A stretch of 64,000 nucleotides of DNA from Lepturacanthus savala. Its lineage: Eukaryota; Chordata; Actinopteri; Scombriformes; Trichiuridae. The stretch's first letter is position 1; each line of letters starts with the position of its first letter. Positions 12,361 to 24,439 of the stretch are shown piece after piece. The stretch is taken from positions 6,714,348-6,778,347 of the forward strand of contig CM060471.1 in assembly GCA_030544235.1 (NCBI GenBank). The letters run 5' to 3'. The position numbers and the translations under genes were made by a program. A model generated the notes under the pieces. That model did not search any database, had not been told where the DNA came from, and saw only the letters and a program-made list of their open reading frames with translations.

Positions 12361-13300
12361 TAAAACTACATAACAACAAGACCAGATTTGTTCTTCGTGA
12401 CGAAAGGAGGACAAATCCGCCTCTTTGTCACGAGTTGCTCTGCACTCGTTTTCGAAGCTCGTGGATAAACCTGTCGAGGTTGGACAGGCTGACAGGATAC
12501 CTCCGCTTTTCCTATTGATGACTTTATCGCGCCATCTCTCAAAGTTTGTGTGTTGGTGTTTGGTGATGTGACAGCGCCTTCAAGGACACCAAGACGAGGC
12601 GAGCCCACCCCCCCACCCCCCCAGTCTCGCACAGGGTCTGGTGTAATGAGGTCTCCCCAGGCACCACGTCAACCTGCCTGTCACACACACGCACACACAC
12701 ACATATCAGAATCACACTAAGCCTGGCATCTGTGTTCCACTCAAGTTGTCTTTTGATCGATACATGGAAGGCGATCCCAGACTGGTCCGCCGCATTCTCC
12801 TGACAAACGAGGGGGTCCGGCAGCTGTCAATACGAGGGCTCTGTCTATCACATTTTGTTCTGCTGCAGTGTTTATCAGGTAAGACCCCCCCCCCCCCCCC
12901 CTCCTCCATCTACCTCCCCCCTGGGGATAAATTAGCGCATTGATACTTAGAGTGTGTTTGGCTGCATTTGTTCTGATAGGTCCAATGAGCCGGTGACGCT
13001 GAGAGCATAAACACGCTCGCTCGGTAACACCTTGGTGATAGCAGGAACAGGGAGAGACTCTCATCATGAGTCCTGCAATCCAATTTTCACATTATGCCGG
13101 GGCGAATCATTGTTGCCAGGCAATAGCACATCGATGGTCCGCTTAACTCGGCACGACGAGCTCCGCCTGCATTCCTCCGCCGGGTCTAATGGCAGCAGAA
13201 GGCGGTCTGCTGTTCAAGAACGGTATAATCAAGGAGGGGGGGGTGGGGGAATTAAGGAAAATGAGAATATGAGTAAGGACTGAAAAAAAAAAAAGCCGGC
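12361..13300. other. Candidate conserved non-coding block, GC-rich
   Basis: This stretch is GC- and CpG-richer than its surroundings (for example 12950-13210) and is interrupted by C-runs at 12607-12620 and 12886-12901 and a G-run near 13240. Overlapping open frames exist on both strands, none of which resembles a protein. It could be an enhancer cluster. Confidence 0.28.
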
Positions 13301-15140
13301 GAGCTTATAGAGAAAATACAGACTAATTCAAAAATCAATACATGAAGAAAAAAACTGTTCTGCTTAAACACTAAAAGTAACCAGCAATTTAAACAAGAGC
13401 ATTTATCAGATTAATGGTGTGTGGGTGCTTTATTTCATAGGAATATCAATATCTGATTTTAAGAGCACAACTTTTTTTTTTCCTTCCTTTGGTATTAATG
13501 TGCATCCCTACCAGAAACAAACAGCGCCATCTAGTGTTGCCTAAGGCTGTGCTGGCTGTGAGCTGAGCAATCAGAGGCTGCTGCAAAAGGGTGAAAAAGG
13601 ATCAGAGATGTAGAGACACCTTCGGAGTGATGTTCGTTGTACAGTAACACTGTCACCTGCATCATCAACATCCCCCCACGCCTCAAAACTCAAAGCTCTT
13701 TCTTTCCTTATCTGGTCCACAAGCAAGAGAAACACGTGCAACAAGGCGAGCGCCTCAAAAAAGAAGAAAAAAAAATCCAACAGCAGACAAGACTCATAGC
13801 ACAGAAGACTAAAGATCAATAGCTTTCTGGGACCAAAGCCAGAAACACTTGTATCCTCACTGTAGTCTATGTTCACTACCTAACTCATCTTAACAGAGGA
13901 TTCTAGGCTAGGCTGTATTCTCCTTTTATCATTATTATTAATATTATTATTATTTGCAGATATATTTCAGGTGCATGTGTGTGTGCGTCTACTAAACAAA
14001 AAATTTCAAAAGAAATCAGATTTTTTTTAATTTAGTATTAACTGAGAAAAGAAGAAGAAATGTAATAATAAATTTAACTCATTTAAGCCTAATTGACTAC
14101 TTTTTATACATATAATTACATCAATTGACTTATTAACAATCATGTTATGTATCTATTTTTTTCTATTTTCTACTCTCCTTTAAACAAAACAGTATTTTGT
14201 TGACTGGCAACTATAGTTGCAGCTTGCACAAATATGCCAATAAACAAAATACCATTTATCTCAGATACAAAATTATATTTGGCTTTATTCTACAGACTTG
14301 AACAATTAAACAGATCTATACATGTCACCTTTCATAACAATTTAAATAAAATGTCCTCTTTCTGGGAGACTTTGTCTCCGCCATCTTCTTGGGAGGAAGG
14401 GGCAGGAAGTCGATGATGTCATGACAGGAAGCATTAGGAATCTTTTTTTTTTCAAGCTGAAAAAAACCTTTGTCTAAGTTGTCTACTATTATTTCATTAA
14501 AACTGTAATAGTAATATTTAGATTTTTTTTTATTTACAAAATGACAGTCATAGCTGCTATAGTTGGCGGTGAGTTTAAATGGGTTACGACAGGGACTAAA
14601 ATCCCATTCCATTGATCAGGGGACAATGAACAGTCAATTTTCTGAGAATAATTTCTGGAGGGGACATGAAAAAAACTATACTAGCATATATGATCATGAA
14701 TCAATGAGCTAAAAACTATGAAAATCGTCAGTGGAGAACATCCCATGTCACCTTCTCTTTACTCTTCTTCCTGTTCCCTCCTCCCACGCTACAATAACTT
14801 ACATCATTAGAGTTCGTTAACGATCATTAAGTCTAATCTTAACCAGCAGACTGGTAACAAATGAACAACTGGAGTGATAAAAGACTTACTGGCTTCTAAA
14901 TATTAGTTTGATTGGTTTCGTTCATGTAGCTAGCTACAAGGTGACTGTCAAAATTAGCTGTTAGCCACTGGCCCCGCCCACTGCAAAACAGCATCTGGAT
15001 CAAACCAATTAAAGGAAAAGGGGGGGGGGTATAATTTTTTTGTCATGTCCCCTGCACCCATCCCCCCACCCCCCTGGGATTTCAGCCTACATTAAGAGGA
15101 GACACACAAGACAAAAAGAAAATTTTTTTTAAATGAATAA
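13301..15140. other. AT-rich non-coding stretch
   Basis: No gene is recognised. It contains ATT-type low-complexity sequence near 13925-13960, a G-run at 15019-15028 and C-runs near 15060-15080. Confidence 0.4.
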
Positions 15141-16160
15141 ATTAAAATAAATAATGGTTTATGGCTTTATGGTCAGCTCGTAGCGAGTCTTCACCTACAT
15201 TTCCCATCTTCTCTTCTCCGAATAGATTTTTGTTGTGATTTTGTGCATTCAGTACGAGTCCTGCACCAGAGACGCCTGATAGAGGCGGCTGACAGAAGGC
15301 AGGGAGGAGAAATTCCTCCCAACACCGAGATTGCAAAGGCATTTTTGTTGCTTGTGAGGATAATGATATGGCCTGTGTTGCAGAGAGGGGGCAGCGAAGG
15401 TGGAGTTTGAGCCGAGGAAAACATGTCTGTAGTTTATTACTGCCTGCGGGCACCTCAGCGAATCTGAGGGACCGGAGACAGATCTCCACATTCTTGCCCC
15501 CCTCCCCAAAAAAAGGGAAACAACAGCAGAAATAGCCCAGTTGATATGAGAATACATTTGAAGAGAGGATAGCATCTATCCAGTCCCCAAACACATAAAG
15601 CCACCGCGTCAAATATAGATCGTGTTGTCCTCTGCAAAAATGGTGCAAACCACAACTCACTGCAAAATCCAGGATCTGCAGAGAACAGTAAATATAAGAG
15701 GTGTCATATGGGAGGAAAAGCAGCGGCCTAATATATTGCACTACTGAAACCGGGAGAGTGTAAAAGACCATTTTATACATCTGTTATTTCAAACCAGCCT
15801 TGATATTTGAATATAGTACATGATGCACAAGCTGCCACCTCTAATGCAGGTGAATTGGATTTTCACAGCATTGAAGGGAAAAGAAAAATCATTAAATAAA
15901 ACGAAGTAGCAAATAGTTTTTTTGTCCCAGTTGCTCCGAGTAATCTACAGAACAAGCTGTTCACAGATTTCCCATGGAGGCCTCTTTTGTAGAGACCAGG
16001 TCCGATGAAAACCATCCAAAGTAACGTCTGTGAATTATCCACCGTGCCCCATCCCCGGTCTAGACAACCCTCCAGGGCTCCACAGGGAGGCCAGTGATAC
16101 ACTGACTTACACCTGAGTTCCACATGAAGGGAAAAGAGAAAGCATAAATCCAAGACAAGA
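15141..16160. other. Candidate conserved non-coding block with long antisense ORF
   Basis: The minus strand from 15780 to 15142 is open for 212 codons, with overlapping frames of 108 and 96 codons nearby. The predicted product shows no recognisable domain and no signal peptide-like start, and I see no obvious splice context. The block is GC-balanced and low in repeats, which alone favours long open frames. I read it as non-coding but worth an alignment. Confidence 0.25.
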
Positions 16161-16603
16161 ATGGATATGATGTATTGAAGTAAATGTACTGTAGATATAG
16201 AGAATGTATGTGCAGGAGGAGCAGAAAGGTTCAGTCACATGGTGTTTATCTAACAGTCACAATATGACAGTTTACCTTGAGGACAGTTTACTGTGTATTA
16301 CAGCCATATTACATTTATGTCACGGATAGAGAGATAGACCTTACCCAAAATTCACCCAATACAGATGTTATCAGTCTATTAACTGGTTGATATCAGTGTT
16401 AGGCAAGTTACTTCAAAACGGTAATGCTATTATTTGTTACTGTCATTTCAAAGTAATTTATTACATTACAATATTACTGCATTACTTTTAAGCTACTCTC
16501 ACCAAAATAAGCAGAAATATGGATTTGTTGATCTAATTCAGGGGTCTCAAACTCAATTTACCTGGGGGCCACTGGAGCTGGTTGAGGCTGGGCTGCATCA
16601 GGC

Positions 16604-16605
<2 letters not shown>

Positions 16606-16651
<46 letters not shown>
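16606..16651. repeat. (AT)n microsatellite
   Basis: A perfect AT dinucleotide tract within the nested element. Confidence 0.95.
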
Positions 16652-16654
<3 letters not shown>

Positions 16655-17264
16655 CCACTGTATCACTGTTGTGTTGAACTTCCAGTTTTAGTGTACAGCT
16701 GACGTACAAAGACGTCATTTCCGCTGGTAGGTAGGGTCCTGCTATGGGGTCCTGCGCCTACATATGACGTCAGCACGGCACAGTTAGTGATTGGTTGAAG
16801 GTCAGAAACCATGGAAACACAAAGTGTTTGTGGTGGCCGTTTAATATTAAGTTAATTAAATTAAAAAAGTAATAAAGTTTGAAAAGTTAGGCTCGTGGCT
16901 AGCATGGAGCTAATGCTAACAAGGATACACACATAAAACTTCGCTTGTGTGCGTATGTAATAGTGTTAGCTCCATGTTAGCCTCTTAGCACTCATTTTCC
17001 CCATCCTTGCGCGTGTGTAACATCAGGTCTGGTGCTTCGGAGCACCCGGCTCCGGTGACAGCCACACCGGCGTGTTGTTTATCTCTTTAAATGTGTATTC
17101 AGCAGCACTGGCGAAGGCAGCAGCGGCGGGTTGTTTACATCCGTGGTTTAGGCACTGCTGCACCGTAGGCACGGTCACGTAGCCGGTATAGTCCGGGTGC
17201 TCCGAAGCTGTCGGCCTTCGAATGACACAGACCTAACTATTCAGCACGGAGGTAGTGCTAACTA

Positions 17265-17884
17265 CAGTGGCCGGGAACCCTCCATGCTGTAAATAAAAGA
17301 AACACTGCAAACAAAAAGAAACAGTGCTGCAAATAAAAGAAAACTACACAATGGAAGTGAATTACTGGGGACTATTATTGGCGGTGCACCTGTAGTTTTT
17401 TATGTGAGCGAAGAAGAAGAGGTGTTGTAAATCAGAAGAAATTAGGAAGCAAATAATTGTTTCTTCTTCGCATTCCTCCAAAAAAATATGTGGTAACTTG
17501 CCAGTGAAAATGACCACAACACACAGATGTCGAGTGTCCACTTTTTATCCGGATTAGAAAAAACGATAAATCCCTCTCAGTCACGGGGAAAACAACAACC
17601 CGCACATGCGTGGAACCTCCAGTCTTCTTCATCAATCATCCTTGCCGGACATAATGGTCAGATAGCGGCACCTACTGGAGAAACAATTATTTGCCCCCTA
17701 ATTACTTTACAACACCTCCTCTTCGTATTCTTCTTCTTCGCTCACATAAAAAACTACAAGTGCACCGCCAATAATAGTCCCCGGTAATTCACTTCCGGTG
17801 TGAAGTTTCCTTTTATTTGCAGCGCCGTTTCTTTTTGTTTGCAGCGTTTCTTTTATTTGCAGCATTGAGGGTTCCCGGCCACCG
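17265..17884. mobile_element. Foldback / long-inverted-repeat element
   Basis: The arm at about 17265-17455 starts CAGTGGCCGGGAACCCTC. It is the imperfect reverse complement of the arm at about 17690-17884, which ends GAGGGTTCCCGGCCACCG. Shared internal landmarks include AAATAAAAGAAAC against its complement, GGTGCACCTGTAG against CTACAAGTGCACC, and GAAGAAGAAGAGGTGTTGTAA against its complement. Arms are about 190 bp and the loop about 235 bp. A foldback MITE inside the nested hAT is the simplest reading. Confidence 0.7.
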
Positions 17885-18656
17885 TACTAAACTCACGCGG
17901 GCCGCACTAACATTAAACTTTCATATCAAGACGGGGGCCTCAAACTAGCGTCCGTGAGTTTGAGACCCCAGATCTAAATATAGCTCTATGTGTCATTTAG
18001 TTAGTCACAACAAGGATCTTACTGACTAGTTTTCATTCAGCTGGTGATTCCACTGTTAAAGTGCTTTTCATGTCTTCAACAACAAGTCTCCTAACCTCTT
18101 GATGCTGAAGAATCAGAACATTAATTTAGTCTGTTTTGTGGTTTTATCTCCACTCTCATGCTCCTCTTGCTTCTTTGTTAACTTCATGTTACTACGACAC
18201 CTCTGTAAATGAAAATAAATTACTGCTGCTATTTCAGGAAGTGGACAGTTCTTTAGGTTTAACACAAAGTGCATTTGACTACAATGTTCTTTAAATCCTT
18301 ATGCTTCACAAACATAAAGTAATGAGTGTGTGTCCATCAGTAGAATGTGCTATCCAACGTTTCTGCAGGTTCACTCATCTCCATCTTCTGTCTGATGAAC
18401 CAAAAGAAAAAGGAAGTAAAACATTTTTTGTGAAATATTTTACTGCTGCTGATCTTGCTGTGATTTGTATGAAGAAAAACAAAAAAACGACCTCTTCAAT
18501 CCAGGGTAAAACGCATAGTAATGTGTCTTAACATTTTTACAGTAAAACATTACCATTTTTTCCTGTAATGCCTACATTACAGTGTTACAGCAAATGCCAA
18601 TGCATTACAGTAAGTTATTACTTTTGTAACACGTTAGTCTCAACACTGGCTGTTAT

Positions 18657-20104
18657 CAGAACTACAGAGAAGTTAGAAGGAACCTGTTACACTTGCAGGT
18701 TGATGCATATTCACCCATCAGAACAGGACCATAACATGCAGCATGTTACGTTACATTACATACTCTGCTGTTAAAAAAAAAAGATTCTGGTTACATTTAT
18801 GTGTTAAATACTTGGTTGAGCTTAAGAAAAATGTCATGATGTGGGTAAAATAATCACTTTAAACCTGGTTAAAACATGACAACCATCCATCGATTGGAGG
18901 ATCAAGATTCACCTGTTTGATCCAACTGTTTTTGTTTTGATATCCTCAGTATTTAGTTTTGTTGTAGTCTGTGGTCTTTAACCTTTTACTTTTTATTATG
19001 TCTTTTAATCTATTGTGTTTTTGCCTCCAGTGTTTTCTCATGCGACCATCGCCTCATCTGGGTCCTCAGTGCCTGGCCATGTCTCTGTTCTAAGCCATCA
19101 GTTGCTGTTTGTGTGTACGTGTACGTGTGTGTGCATGTGTGTTTGTGTGCACGCGCACATCTATATGTGGAAAGGGGTGACGGTTACTGTAATTTATCTG
19201 TCTGCCTGTTGTTGTTTTTTTTGGTAAAGCTCTTTGTTTTCAAATGTATAAAAGGTGATTGATTGGCTGATTAAAATGCAGGAAAATGTTCTGACATCAT
19301 GCTATAAAATGTCAGGATGTTAGAGGAAAAATGTCCACACAAAAATATCCAAATTCCACAAAAGACAACCATGTCATGCTGACTGCTTCTGATCCGTTTT
19401 ATCTTATATTTTCTAGTGGAAAAGTGAGACATTCGGTCTCCCTGCCTGTAATGAGGCACTTGCTTGAGTTGCCACGGTTTTGTCTTTTGGGAGCCACGTT
19501 TCTAGGAGACATTTCTCTGAGCTTCTATCTGTTGTTCTCACATATGTTTGTAGATGCCTCAGCATGCTCACAGAATCTGTTAGAGACTGAGGCAATGGAA
19601 ACATTAAGTTACTGTACTTTACTGCCATCTTGGACATTCCAGCAATGTGTTTGGATAAAGAACATTGGATTTCTGTTGCAGACAGAATTTTCATAGTAAA
19701 GAGTCAGATAAATCAGTAGGAAGTTGTAGCTAATTTGGCTTATAAATAATATTCATGTGTTAATGACACACATGTAAAAATAACTTTGGATCCACTCATG
19801 GAAAGAAGGAGAGACGCTGGATTAAACTAAGAAGATTAAGGTTTGGATTGATTACAGAACTTTCTAACTAAACTGAGCCAAGACACATTGGTTCTGCTTT
19901 AATAATAAATCTTTATTTGATTTTAGGAGGAACAAAATGTCAAAAAATGATCACAAATTAGTTAACAATATCTAACGCCTGAAATTAAATATTCTGTCAA
20001 ATTATGTTAGTTTTCTCCAGTGGCTTGTTTTAGATTCTGTGACATTTGAAACGTTAAAAATATAAATAATACCTGCTTTAGATTCTCCATGGCACTGTCT
20101 GCAC
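18657..20104. other. Non-coding, nothing recognised
   Basis: No protein-like frame or named repeat. An interrupted GT-rich tract lies at 19110-19165. Confidence 0.4.
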
Positions 20105-20560
20105 CACAGGTGTCAAACTCGTTTTAGTTCTTGGGTCCCTACAGACCAGTTTGATTTCATGTGGGCTGGACCAGTAAAACTGATCCATAATACGCTCATC
20201 TAGCCTATAAATAACAACCTCCACATTTCTCATGTTCAATTTATGTTCAGAATTGATTAGTTTTCACATGATCACTTCAGTTATAAAAACAGGTGACGAA
20301 CAGCCTTCAGGAAATAAGTGCATTTTAAAAATTATTATATTTTTTTATGTATCATATTCATAGAGAAGTGAAAGCTGCTGTGAATAAAGCAAACACAAAG
20401 GCTTCACATTTCTGTGAAGGAATAGGAACTGGTTCATTTTTTTCTTAGAAAATCCAAAACTCTGGGTGCACTTTTTTCACACTCTGCAGAGTCATCTAAG
20501 GACCAGATTGGAACCTTTGGCGGGCCGGTTCTGGCCCTCAGGCCACATGTTTGACCCCTG
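20105..20560. mobile_element. Non-autonomous hAT-type element
   Basis: The termini CACAGGTGTCAAAC and GTTTGACCCCTG are imperfect inverted repeats. The flanks GTCTGCAC and GACTACAG match at 5 of 8 positions. The subterminal segments (GGGCTGGACCAGTAAAA and GGCCCTCAGGCCACATG) resemble those of the copy at 26163-26711. No coding capacity. Confidence 0.6.
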
Positions 20561-21133
20561 GACTACAGTAACACTTCTGCTGCTGCTAGTCAATGTCGAC
20601 ATCTTGAAGTTGTGATGTTTCTAAATCATCAGCTCAAGTATCCTCCATGTATTTTATTCTTGACCAAAGTAACTCACATTTTTGCTGAAAACACACAAAC
20701 CTGGCAACCCTGAAGCAATCTGACCATTTACATGACATGTCATGTGGTCTGTAGTTTCTGGAGGCATCTAGTCAGGGGCCAGACAAATAAAGACATGATC
20801 TGTTAAGTTCCAAGACTAATAGAAAATGATATAACCCAAAAGGATCATGTAGGATATTCATTTAATTAATCAGCCCAGCTACAAAAGAAAAAGAAACACA
20901 ACTTGACAAATGGATCACAGTTTTCAATTAAATCATATACTTAGATCCTACAGATTAAACAATGATATGCAGCCTATTTTTTTTACAAAGCATCAAATCA
21001 AATTCCAATTTATGTCAGTCAAACAAGATAATATATGACATGCATTATATTCAAATTCAAAATCAGGCCACTGAAAATCACATGACGTTTGTGTATGGTA
21101 TGGGGAGTGAGAGGAGTGTGGATGTCTTAGGTC

Positions 21134-21135
<2 letters not shown>
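20561..21135. other. Non-coding, nothing recognised
   Basis: AT-rich sequence between a hAT relic and a microsatellite. Confidence 0.4.

Positions 21136-21226
<91 letters not shown>
21136..21226. repeat. (GT)n microsatellite, long
   Basis: About 45 perfect GT units. Confidence 0.95.
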
Positions 21227-21227
<1 letters not shown>

Positions 21228-21995
21228 CTAGTGTCAGCTGTGAGTGGGTGAGGGTGAGAGTTAAAGGGTAGAGAGTCCACGGATCGTGGAGAGCTACAGG
21301 CACCTGCGTTTTTACAGCACTTATCTTCCTAGTCGTGATCTCCAGTCCAGGCTGAGAACAGCTTCCTTCGAGCTCCTCCAAAGGAAATCAGCCAAACTTT
21401 CCTTCCAAACAGCTTTCCCCCAGGGAACAGCTCACTTTTTCGCTCAAGATTGTTCAGGTTTTCCTCTGCATTTTACTGTAACTCCTCTCTGATTGTCAGG
21501 CCTGTCCCTCCTCCCCAGCTCACAGGTGTCCATAAATTATCTCCTCCTTACCCCCTTTATGCTGCAACATCCAGGCATGTAGGAAAACCCATGGTGAAAG
21601 TCCATTGTTTGGTTTGTCCTTTCTTCTCTTCCTCTGTAGAAACATGGTGGTCTGAACAAAGGGACACAAACAAGCCTAGCTAAAGCAAAAAGCTGTGTGA
21701 GGTACAACACGTGGTCTGTTTCAATCAGAAAGCTCCTGGTTATGATTATATTTCTTACCTCCATGTGTCCACGATGTAACAATCAATACCTGTATGAGAA
21801 GTATCTGTTCCACAGAGGTCAAAGGTCAGGGTTAGGTATAGCTTATTGCCCGTAAGGATTAAGTGTGTCGCTCAAGGACAACATTCTCTTTAATCATCTA
21901 ACCACTTTCATGCTGCGAAATGACTGTTTTTCTTATTGAAATTATGTTTTTCTTTTAAGAATTCCACAGGGGAAGAGTTTCGCCCTCGAAACTAG
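21227..21995. other. Non-coding, nothing recognised
   Basis: Mixed-composition sequence. The small open frames have no protein resemblance. Confidence 0.4.
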
Positions 21996-22960
21996 AACCT
22001 GAGAGAGAAAGAGCGATGGATACTGAGAGAGGGAGGGAGAGAAAAATGGATGCCGGTGGCAGGTTTGTGAGAAAGAAGACGGGGATGAGATGAGATGAGA
22101 TTCCGCCTTATCTTTCACAGCAGTTACATTTCGCGGATTTTTATCTCGGCTGGCAGAGAGGCATGTGAGGCTCGCTTCATCTAGCCTTTAACTGATTATC
22201 TATTTGTCAACATTTCTCACCATTTCCCCTTTTCAAAGCCCCGGGGAGGTCTGGGAATATTGACTTCCACTCCTCTGGACCCCAAATAGAGTGTAGGGCT
22301 TCCTCCTCCTACCAGGACTGATCGTGGACCTTCAAGAGAGCACCAGGTCTCTAAATCAGCCCAGTATTTAAACATCGACCATATACACAACCATAGCATG
22401 TCAATTACCGGCCATCTCATGTGTAACCTGCAGGGAGCAGGCTGTAGTGAGGAGAAACTCCAGCTGCATTTGGCCGAAGGAGGCTGAAAGCTCAGGGACG
22501 GATTATTCTCCCTTCATCGGTTATTAGCCAAAGTGTCATTCATCTGTCCTCCCCGCGACCGCGTTTCTGGCCCATGTGAAACAAACAATTGAACGAGTTG
22601 AAAGGCTTAATATGATTAAAAAAAGATCAGCGACGTCGGTGGCAGGAGCCAGCGTGTGTAATTGGATTACTAATGGGGAACGCCAATGAATAGCGGCAGG
22701 GTGACGGAGTTTTGGACAGAAGTGTGATTTCTATTCTGATGCGGTGGGCATATTGTGTTGGGAAAATAAGCACTATAAATCATGTCACCATCCCAGATGT
22801 AAGGAGTCATTAAAATTTTCAAATGAGTGCATTTCAGATAACCTCAGAGCACGTCCCTTTAGAAATGAATTCCAGGACAATGAGGTCTCATTAATTTGAT
22901 GAAATTAATTACTTTTTCCAGTGGTAACTGTCCATTCCTGTGGCCATGGTGAGAATGTTA
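21996..22960. other. Strongest candidate conserved non-coding block
   Basis: About 950 bp of balanced-composition DNA almost free of simple repeats, bearing several homeodomain-type cores (TAATTGGATTACTAATGG near 22658-22675 and ATTAATTTGATGAAATTAAT near 22891-22910) and a run of CpGs near 22550-22640. It has no open frame resembling a protein. In a gene-free region this combination is what developmental enhancers commonly look like, but conservation has not been tested. Confidence 0.35.
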
Positions 22961-24439
22961 AAAGATTTGTTCAAGCAAACTACAAAGAAACCTTTCTCAT
23001 TTACCTCTAGTGGTACTGAGCCATGCAGAGAGGTAAAACCAGGCAATAAAACAACGTGATCTTTTCCAGCCATAGTTCTATGAATCTAGGATGTGTAGGA
23101 TGTAGGATGCAATCTTAAAGTTGAGGCACAAACAGAAAGAATATCTTTACCCAGCTACTACAGGGAATAGAGCAGAGATCCACATATCAAATGTGTCATG
23201 GCAAATTATTAACAATTGAACAGTGAGTGGATGGAATGAAGATCTGGTTTTTAGATGAAGCGCTGTCTTTATTCTGGCCAGAGACAAAGTTCAACAGAGG
23301 TTAGAGCACATTCTGAAGAAGTGAGCCCTGAGAAGCAGTTACAATACAGAAAACATGGAGAAAACAACATGATTACAACATACTTTCCCTGATATCATAA
23401 CTTTAGAGGAACATGTGTGGTTACACAAATCAGGTTTTCCTAAAAGAAGAAGTTCTAATTGCCTTTTCAGCTATCTGCATTAATGCATGGGGTCAGAGGT
23501 CATCTTAGGTATTTTACAGTAATTAAGTTGGCAACGAAACTAATGTACCCTGTATACTTCCTGGGGGTCATATTTGTCCAGAAACATATGTCAGGCTGAA
23601 ATGGAGAAGAAAAGGAAAAGGAAAGTTTTTGCTTAAGGCCACAGTTCAAAATGCAATAATAACAAAAGTACAATAATACTTTGACTACTATTTATTGTAA
23701 AACACTAATCTACCATAATAATTGTTTAGAGTACCATTACTGTGTTTAAGACAGTAAATAACTAACTAAGTTTTACAGTCATCACATGATGCATAGCAGC
23801 CAGATGTTTTGAACTGAAGCCTATATAATGCCCACTCAGCCACCGGATGTCTTCATTCTGGTTTGCATGTCTAGATGGAATGATATTAGCCTCAATGTCC
23901 CGACCACTAATAAAAGCATTGTAATTAACTTTTTACATTCATGATCTCCAGGGGATGAATCCTACAGACGGTGATCCCCTGTCTTTTCCTTTAGTGCCAC
24001 CAGCAGGTCAAAGTTTCCATTTATCTTGTGGAATATATCGCAAAATACTGTCGGACCACAGGTGAAAATTTATTGCCTGTTTGCAAAAAAATTAGCACAA
24101 CACCTAGAATTTTAACCAATAATAGGTGAAGCAGTGTGAAACAGTGCTCATCAGCTCCAGTATAAGCAATATCACTGTTGAGAACCACTAGAGTAGCCAT
24201 ACATGTTTTTCACTATTTGTAGATGTGGTTTTGGTTTATACAGTGGATTACAGTGGATCATCAGTCAAAAGTAATGATTTTAATCTCAGTTCCCTCTCAT
24301 CTTTATAACTCTACAAGACACTGTTTTCCATTGTCTCTATGCCTGTTTATTTTAGTGTTAGAATAATTCACCTGTGCAGTCCAAAGGGACAAGGATAATA
24401 AAGGAGTTTGAATTAATGATCATGACTCCAAATCAAATA
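22961..24439. other. Non-coding; possible weak repeat at 23820-24070
   Basis: No gene is recognised. The segment around AGTGCCACCAGCAGGTCAAA (23993-24012) resembles a dispersed teleost repeat that I recall but cannot name. Confidence 0.35.

Larger units (their letters stand above)
16539..17971. mobile_element. Nested hAT-like element
   Basis: The termini CAGGGGTCTCAAACTC and GAGTTTGAGACCCCAG form a 16-bp inverted repeat with 15 matches. It is bounded by ATCTAATT (16531-16538) and ATCTAAAT (17972-17979), a 7-of-8 target-site duplication. It sits inside the older element at 16394-18648. No transposase is seen, and its right half is occupied by the foldback element at 17265-17884. Confidence 0.8.
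16394..18648. mobile_element. hAT-type element, long copy with nested insertions
   Basis: It begins with CAGTGTTAGGCAAG and ends with CTCAACACTG. The flanking 8-mers GTTGATAT (16386-16393) and GCTGTTAT (18649-18656) agree at 6 of 8 positions, consistent with a worn hAT target-site duplication. Both outer arms match the 472-bp copy at 819-1290, including ATCCAACGTTTCTGCAGG near 18353. A second hAT-like element is inserted at 16539-17971. No transposase is recognisable. Confidence 0.75.

Noticed and set aside
20962..21381. Open frames through the (GT)n tract
   Set aside because: Dinucleotide repeats leave all frames open (CVCV or THTH products), and no biological frame is indicated. The same holds for frames across the AT tracts at 16.6, 47.4 and 55.6 kb.
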